From Cyathus striatus (Eukaryota; Basidiomycota; Agaricomycetes; Agaricales; Nidulariaceae), in NCBI GenBank assembly GCA_025738555.1, contig JAOVFP010000003.1:3100001-3164000 (forward strand): a stretch of DNA of 64,000 nt. Reading direction: 5' to 3'. Under the pieces are notes generated by a model, which searched no databases, was not told the origin of the DNA, and saw nothing but the letters and a program-made list of their open reading frames with translations. This document shows, one piece after another, positions 58,951 through 64,000 of this stretch (the first letter of the stretch is position 1; every line of letters starts with the position of its first letter). Made by a program: the position numbers and the translations under genes.

Positions 58951-60211
58951 CCATGATACTACCATCACTCTCTAGCTACTGCTCAGTGCTAGAGCTCTCA
59001 GTTACAGAAACGATACCAGATTCAGATGCTGATGCGGCAGCTGACGAGCTAGGTTCCAGTGTAACGGAAGACGGAGAGTCGGAAATTGCAAATAAAGATA
59101 GGGGAGCTGTATCACTTGGTTTTGTAGAGCTTGAGTTGGGTAGGAGGGACAATACGAGTACGGAGGGGGCCGGTAGATGGTATTGGGTCGGCGGGGGTAG
59201 ATGAAGCTGGATCGGCGACGTAGGCACATCTGCCGCGGACAAAGAAGCTCCACCATCCAACGGCTCCATTATTGACGCACCAGAACCAGCATCCGTACTC
59301 GACACCGCAGGAGAAATCGTGCTTGTAGAGCCAACCATGCTATCGTAGATGGCAAAGGGCTAGACTCTCCCTCTCCCTCTCCCTCCGCAGCAGAAGCTGG
59401 AGTGGCGATAAAAGCTGGGGAATCTGATATGATAGGCGACTCTCTGGGGGATGAGGATATAGTGGCGATGGCTAACCAGCTAGGAAGAGGTGGAGGGACG
59501 GTAGAGAGGTGACAGCCTTATACTGTATCTAGCGATGAGGAGGGCGGTACAATGGGGCAGCAGGGGAGAGGAAGAAGTGGTAGGAGGGGTGGATACGGTG
59601 GCGACATGGCGACGGCTAACCAGCCAGGAGGAGGAACACATGGGAGGTGGTAGGTTTCGCACAATTGTGACATAGTGCTACAGCAAGGAAGAAGTGGCGC
59701 CTGTGAATTGAACTTGCGAGGGTAGCACTGTATCCAGCGAGGAGGTAGAAGGAGGGGAGGGAGGACGCAGCGGCGACGGCTAACTAGCAAAGAGCTCAGC
59801 GCAACGTGGGCTTATTACATAGCCAGTGAGGACGACAGTTAGCAGGGCACACCAGGGGTACAATACTGCGGATAACAATGTTTGGACTTGGTCTGCCTTG
59901 TCATCTTATGTCTTAGGCAGTCTCCAAAGCGGTATTGTGGACTTGAGGGAGCAGCTGTAACGGCAATAGCATGTTTGGGCTGAGAGGAGGCGGCGACGAT
60001 GAGGAGAAGAGGCAGCCACCTGTGACGGCATCACTACAATGTTTGTTTCAGCAGCTCTACACAACAAATAAAATCTTCACGAAAGAGTAGCGAGGCAGGA
60101 GAGCGATGAGCAGGCCACCACGTATTCACGAGGCGAGGAGGAATAACCTTCCAGCCTCTCCTCCAACTTCCTCGCGAACTTACACCATCTTTCCTCTCCA
60201 AACTCTCAAAG
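58951..60211. other. Low-complexity, repeat-bearing stretch
   Basis: 58976-59338 is open on the minus strand as a Ser/Thr/Ala-rich 120-codon frame with no motif. From 59350 to 59800 a G/A-rich sequence carries three copies of a GGCGA.GGCTAAC.AGC motif (about 59465, 59610 and 59773). No gene is supported. Confidence 0.4.
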
Positions 60212-62301
60212 ATGGCCGTGTCGAAAGGACTCTTCAACGGTGGCTCAAAATCAAAATCTGGCACTGCTACCCCGTAGTTGCAACAGAATAGCAGGCTCAA
60301 AGCACCCTGCCGCCTGTTGTAGGCATAAACTCGAGGCTATGCCTCCATTGCCGTTTTCACAAAAGTATGTTCGGATCCTTGCAATATAAGACTACCTGAT
60401 GACTTATCTTGCTTATCGAACACAGGAAGGCGCAGCTGAATCCATCGCAAACGAGGATGGAGAGCGTCAGATTGCATGTGCGATTTTGTTCCATGGCGAG
60501 GAGCTCGTGAGTTCCCCCTTCCCCCCCCGTATTGATTTGATTTAATAGCTCTTTTTCCTTCATCGATAGTACATTGGCAACCAGGCCAAGCACCAGCTAG
60601 TGAAGAACGCAAAGAACACCATCGTCTGATTCAGAAATCTTCTCGTGAAGAAGTACGCTTTCTCTTTATCCTATGTTTCTCCATACATCCTAATAAACAT
60701 ACACTAGATTCTACGAAATCCAACCAACCAACAGCCAACCCAACCTCTGCTCCCGTAATCCAACACCCAACAGAGCCCGATGAGCCAGCATACAGCGTAA
60801 CAGTTCTCCAACCCTCCCCCGCGCCCCTCCCAGCATCCACACCCGCCTCCAACCTCGCCACACCCCAGGGCTCAGTCGCACCCGCCTCCCGCTTGGAACC
60901 AATCTCTGTCGAGCGCATTCTAACACCCCAAGAAGCCACCTCCATCTTCCTTCGCTCGCTCATCCAGAGCGCAGAAGACTTCCTCATCAAACAGATCGAA
61001 GGCGCAGCTCTCATTGTCCCTGAAACATTCACTCCAAAGCAACATGATGCGCTCGAGGCAGCTGCATATGGCAGACTTAACGTGCCCCAGCTCTTGGACG
61101 ACGCAGGCGTCACAGAGGCAACTATGACCTCTCCATCGTGGAGCGCTGATAGCCCAATGTCTCCTGATCGCACCCAGCTAGTCGTAGACGCAGGCGCATC
61201 CTCGCTCTCAATCACCCTCCCCATCCGTCACGTCCTCGCGTCCTCGCACAGCGAGACAATTCAACCAGGGAACCAGATTGACAATGCGCTGATGAAGCAC
61301 TTCGCCGCCGAGTTCACGAAAGAAGACTAAAGTTCTCTTTAGCGCCCCTTCCGAGTCTCCTTCCGCACAAGATGCACGTGCGGAGGCAAAGCTCCGTCTA
61401 GCCCCCGGGCACCCCAAACGCACTATCGTTGCTTCCCCCGAAGGCGCAACGTGCCGCGTCGAATCGCTCAAAGGAATGGACCAGGAATGGACTTCAGCTC
61501 CTCGCTTAATCGGCTCCGATTCGATATGCTCGCTCGATCAGTATACACGGCCATCTCAAATGCCATCGCCGCGCTCCTAGAACAGGCCCAGCTCGATGCA
61601 CGCAATATCGACGAGCTGGTATATGTAGGCGGCACAGCGTGCCTTCCCGGTCTCAACGAGCAGATCCAAGTCAGTCTCGGGCTCAGGGAAGACGTCCCTT
61701 CGCTCGTGGAACTGTTATTGGCGGTGGTGTAGGTGATCCTACTACCATCATCGCTAGGGGATGTGCGATCCAAGCTGAGCTTAAGGACACATTCACCGGC
61801 GAGACGAAGGCCAACGAGGTTAAAGCTGCTTCTAAGACTCTGGGTCTGTTGTTCCCCTCTGAGGATCCTACCGCTGGAGATGGTTTAGGCGGATTGTTCA
61901 TCCCTGCCGTAGCTAAGGAAACTGCTCTCTCCACCCGCCGTATTTTCACATTCGACGCCACACTCCCCGATAGCGAGCCTAAGAAATTCGGCTTCGAACT
62001 CGTAGAGGTGACAGAAGGAATCCGCATCAAGAAGGTCAAGCCTCCCCCCGTTTCCGGTGGCGAAGACGACAACGAGGAAGAGGAAGAAGAGGAGTTGGAG
62101 ATCAAGCACCGCACGTTGACGAAGAGTAGCGTGTTGGGATCTTTAGTTGTCGATGCCAAGTTGGGGAATGAAGAGCCGAGGGGGACGTGGTCTACCCGTG
62201 TGTAGGCAACTGTGGTGGTTGGTATTGATGGAGATGTCGGGGTGTCGATTGTGGAGGAGGGTAGTGAGGGTGCTAAACCTTTGAAGGTTGAGACGCCTTG
62301 A
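60212..62301 (+). pseudogene. SSZ1: SSZ1 (ribosome-associated Hsp70-like) pseudogene, nearly full length
   Basis: The start MAVSKGLFNGGSKSKSG is at 60212. Ssz1 segments follow in order but in shifting frames: YASIAVFTK (about 60336), EGAAESIANEDGERQIAC (about 60424), HGEEL, an intron, YIGNQAKHQLVKNAKNTIV then a TGA where a Gly is expected, FRNLLVKK, SVERILTPQEATSIFLRSLI (60900), LNVPQLLDDAGVTEATM, RTQLVVDAGASSLSI, RNIDELVYVGGTACLPG (61600), FARGTVIGGGVGDPTTI (61720), FTFDATLPDS (61950) and a C-terminal KPLKVETP. At least two in-frame stops (about 60627 and 62203) and several frameshifts break it. The GT-AG intron after HGEEL is retained, so this is a DNA duplicate, not a retrocopy. A working SSZ1 presumably exists elsewhere in the genome. 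Confidence 0.82.
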
Positions 62302-62479
62302 GGATTTTTGTAGACGGTTTGGTTTTTTCGGTTTTGGCTTTGCGTTTTAGATAGCATATGACGGGTATATACATATTTTTCTATACAGTGCTATGTGCTT
62401 CGCGTATGATTAATAACTGTGGACATTGCATTCAAGCTTCAAGCTTCCAATATTGAGAGCATGTGGTAATGCTGATACG

Positions 62480-62493
62480 AAAAAAAAAAAAAA
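62480..62493. repeat. A14 homopolymer
   Basis: Fourteen A residues about 180 bases after the SSZ1 pseudogene, directly before the 16-bp array. Because the pseudogene keeps an intron, this is not read as a retrotransposition tail. Confidence 0.8.
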
Positions 62494-62497
62494 TTCC

Positions 62498-62577
62498 TAC
62501 AAAACTACGTGTCTATAAAACTACATGTCTGTAAAACTACAAGTCTATAAAGCTACAAGTCTATAAAACTACATGCC
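62498..62577. repeat. 16-bp tandem array, five units
   Basis: Five consecutive 16-bp units of consensus TATAAAACTACAAGTC, each with 0-4 differences. Confidence 0.85.
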
Positions 62578-63123
62578 TTCATCTTCAATAATGCCGAGTT
62601 TACGCTCGATCTGTAATATGCTATAGGAAATTTCATCAAGACTAACCCATATTTGATGAAGGTCCGGATCTCCTGGTTCACCAATTTCCCCCACCTCGAC
62701 CCCTCCATCGTTGTCACCAACGTGTTCCACTGCTTCCCCCATCTCTTCATCATCCCCAGACTCATCCACGTCTCCTGCTTCCTCAAACTCTTCAACGCCT
62801 CCCGCCCCCTCAAACCTCTCAATGCCCCCTGCTTCCTCAAACTCATCAACGCCTCCCGCCCCCTCAAACCCCTCAACGTCTCCTGCTTCCTCAAACTCCT
62901 CAATGCCTCCCGCCCCCTCAAACCCGTCAACGTCTCCTGCTTCCTCAAACTCCTCAATGCCTCCCGCCCCCTCAAACCCGTCAATGCCGCCTGCTTCCCC
63001 AAACTCCTCAAACTCACTAGCCTCCTCCGTCTCATCTTCTGCACCCGGATTACACAATTTCACCAGGTCGTCGACACCATCCCGGTGGAAAAGTCCATCC
63101 CTATGCTTGTACGATGCAGCCAT
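62569..63123 (-). CDS. Possible acidic repeat protein
   Basis: A minus-strand frame from ATG 63123, 184 residues. The first 30 residues are non-repetitive (MAASYKHRDGLFHRDGVDDL). Residues about 38-125 are 9-residue repeats alternating AGGIEEFEE and AGDVDGFEG. A non-repetitive acidic end (WVSLDEISYSILQIERKLG) follows. The protein is extremely Glu/Gly-rich. Because the repeat unit is 27 bp, a multiple of three, other frames on both strands stay open as well, so openness is weak evidence. The unique ends and a proper ATG favour this frame slightly. No family recognised. Confidence 0.35.
   Translation of the reverse strand: MAASYKHRDGLFHRDGVDDLVKLCNPGAEDETEEASEFEEFGEAGGIDGFEGAGGIEEFEEAGDVDGFEGAGGIEEFEEAGDVEGFEGAGGVDEFEEAGGIERFEGAGGVEEFEEAGDVDESGDDEEMGEAVEHVGDNDGGVEVGEIGEPGDPDLHQIWVSLDEISYSILQIERKLGIIEDEGM
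62760..63015. repeat. 27-bp minisatellite
   Basis: About nine units alternating CCTCCCGCCCCCTCAAACCC and CCTGCTTCCTCAAACTC types (27 bp each, 54-bp higher-order period). Neighbouring pairs are nearly identical, which implies recent slippage or unequal exchange. Confidence 0.85.
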
Positions 63124-63620
63124 CTTCTGGAAAAGTAGAAGTCAGGATAAAAGGGAACAATGCACCTAAACAAAACCATACATACAGTATTGGGGATGGG
63201 CACGAAGTTCCAATGGTGGAGGCGTGCCTTGAGGTTCTTCTGTGTGAGTGCAGTAGATCTTGGGGAGATGCGCCTCCTGTTTGATTCATTTAAGAATTTC
63301 TTCCAATGCTACAAAGTAATATGTAAGCAAAGACATGAAATGTTAATAAAATGACTAACGAGGATATCGAACCCGAATCCGTCTTCCTCCATCGAATGGT
63401 GCGCGCGGTTTTTCGATGTCATCCGATACAACACTTAACAGCGGATCAGGATGAAATTGATAAGGGGAGATATAAAAGCAAGAACGTACTCATACAATCT
63501 ACCGGGAAAGGTGGGAGCAATAGGTAGGTTTTTCCAAGTGTATGGCCCGGTAACCCGCGGCTTCTTGTTAGGCGGCTGATCTTGTGAAGGAGTGGATGGA
63601 GAATGAGCTCGTTTAAGGGT
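63124..63620. other. Spacer between minisatellites
   Basis: About 500 bases without a recognisable gene. The 63446-63952 minus-strand frame covers part of it but is mostly repeat. Confidence 0.4.
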
Positions 63621-63770
63621 GAGGGTGGAGGGATGGGCACGCTGTTGTATGGGAGTGGAGGGATGGGCATGCTGTTGTATGGGAGTGGAGGGATGGGCAT
63701 GCTGTTGTATGGGAGTGGAGGGATGGGCATGCTGTTGTATGGGAGTGGAGGGATGGGCACGCTGTTGTAT
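63621..63770. repeat. 30-bp minisatellite A, five units
   Basis: Five units of GGGAGTGGAGGGATGGGCAT + GCTGTTGTAT at 63621, 63651, 63681, 63711 and 63741; first and last units have CAC instead of CAT. On the minus strand the 10-residue unit PPLPYNSMPI stays open. Confidence 0.9.
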
Positions 63771-64000
63771 GGGGCTGGAAGGAGGAGGACGTTGTTTCTC
63801 AGGGCTAGAGGGAGGAGGACGTTGTTCCCCAATGATAGAGGAAGAGGACGTTGTTTCCTAGGGCTAGAGGGAGGAGGACGTTGTTGCCCAACGATAGAGG
63901 GAGGAGGGACGTTGTTCCCCAATGATAGAGGGAAGAGGACGTTGTTCCCCAATGATAGAGGGAGGAGGACGTTGTTTCCTAGGGCTAGAGGAAGGAGGAC
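63771..64000. repeat. 30-bp minisatellite B, at least seven units, open at the window end
   Basis: Units of about 30 bp of the type GGAGGAGGACGTTGTTCCCC with starts alternating GGGCTAGAG and ATGATAGAG. One unit is 29 bp and one 31 bp, which breaks any reading frame. The array runs beyond 64000. Confidence 0.85.

Noticed and set aside
62302..62497. A14 run after the SSZ1 pseudogene, considered as a retrocopy poly(A) tail.
   Set aside because: The pseudogene keeps a GT-AG intron, and the A run is 180 bases past its stop next to a tandem array.
62653..63169. Plus-strand frames of 152 and 161 codons over the 27-bp repeats.
   Set aside because: They are a consequence of a stop-free repeat unit with a length divisible by three; the minus frame has the better ends.
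63355..63400. GGTTCGAT-like sequence on the minus strand, considered as a tRNA B box.
   Set aside because: The flanking bases do not form a T-stem and no A box or acceptor stem could be paired. I support no tRNA gene in the window.
63621..64000. Regular 30-bp units, considered as a CRISPR-like array.
   Set aside because: There are no unique spacers between units and the genome is eukaryotic; this is a plain minisatellite.

Overview
The window reads as nuclear DNA of a filamentous basidiomycete, most likely an Agaricomycete. The evidence is: many short (about 45-65 nt) GT-AG introns; FunK1-type kinases; a DUF6533 membrane protein; two class I hydrophobins; agaricomycete-style F-box proteins; and a kinase with an MLKL-like N-terminal region. 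No species is named, because nothing here fixes it. Splice models were built by hand from reading-frame continuity and family motifs. Those given with exon coordinates add up to whole codons.

Layout. 1-3588 is a transposon-derived block almost devoid of CpG. About 4.66-8.49 kb is a dead FunK1 kinase gene, split by a 2.5-kb hAT-like foldback element with a clean 8-bp target duplication. 8.9-24.5 kb is mostly gene-rich: a Rab7-like GTPase with a very long insert, a DUF6533 membrane protein, a TKL-like kinase, mitochondrial DEAD-box helicase MRH4, a Pyr4/PaxB-type membrane terpene cyclase, a rhodopsin-like seven-helix protein and a decayed unknown gene. 24.5-29.1 kb is gene-poor, with two more CpG-poor transposon scraps. 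29.1-32 kb is a tandem duplication of a membrane-protein gene whose second copy is dead. 32.1-41.8 kb has two near-identical hydrophobin genes pointing away from each other, with an aldehyde dehydrogenase and two inverted-repeat elements between them.

42-62.3 kb is a mosaic of duplicated genes: a FunK1 kinase lacking the catalytic Asp, two ATG12 genes, one full-length and one start-less F-box gene plus a fragment, two broken copies of the SSZ1 chaperone gene, and a large protein with an MLKL-like layout (N-terminal helical bundle, kinase, extra C-terminal domain). 62.4-64 kb is minisatellite DNA with 16-, 27- and 30-bp units.

How it fits together. There is no operon or obvious metabolic cluster. 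The housekeeping genes (MRH4, ALDH, Rab, ATG12) look constrained. The rest looks like a rapidly turning-over accessory region. The most interesting items are the MLKL-like kinase (51.2-54.9 kb), the second ATG12 with a changed C-terminus, the terpene cyclase without an obvious cluster, and the tandem foldback hAT inserted in a kinase exon.
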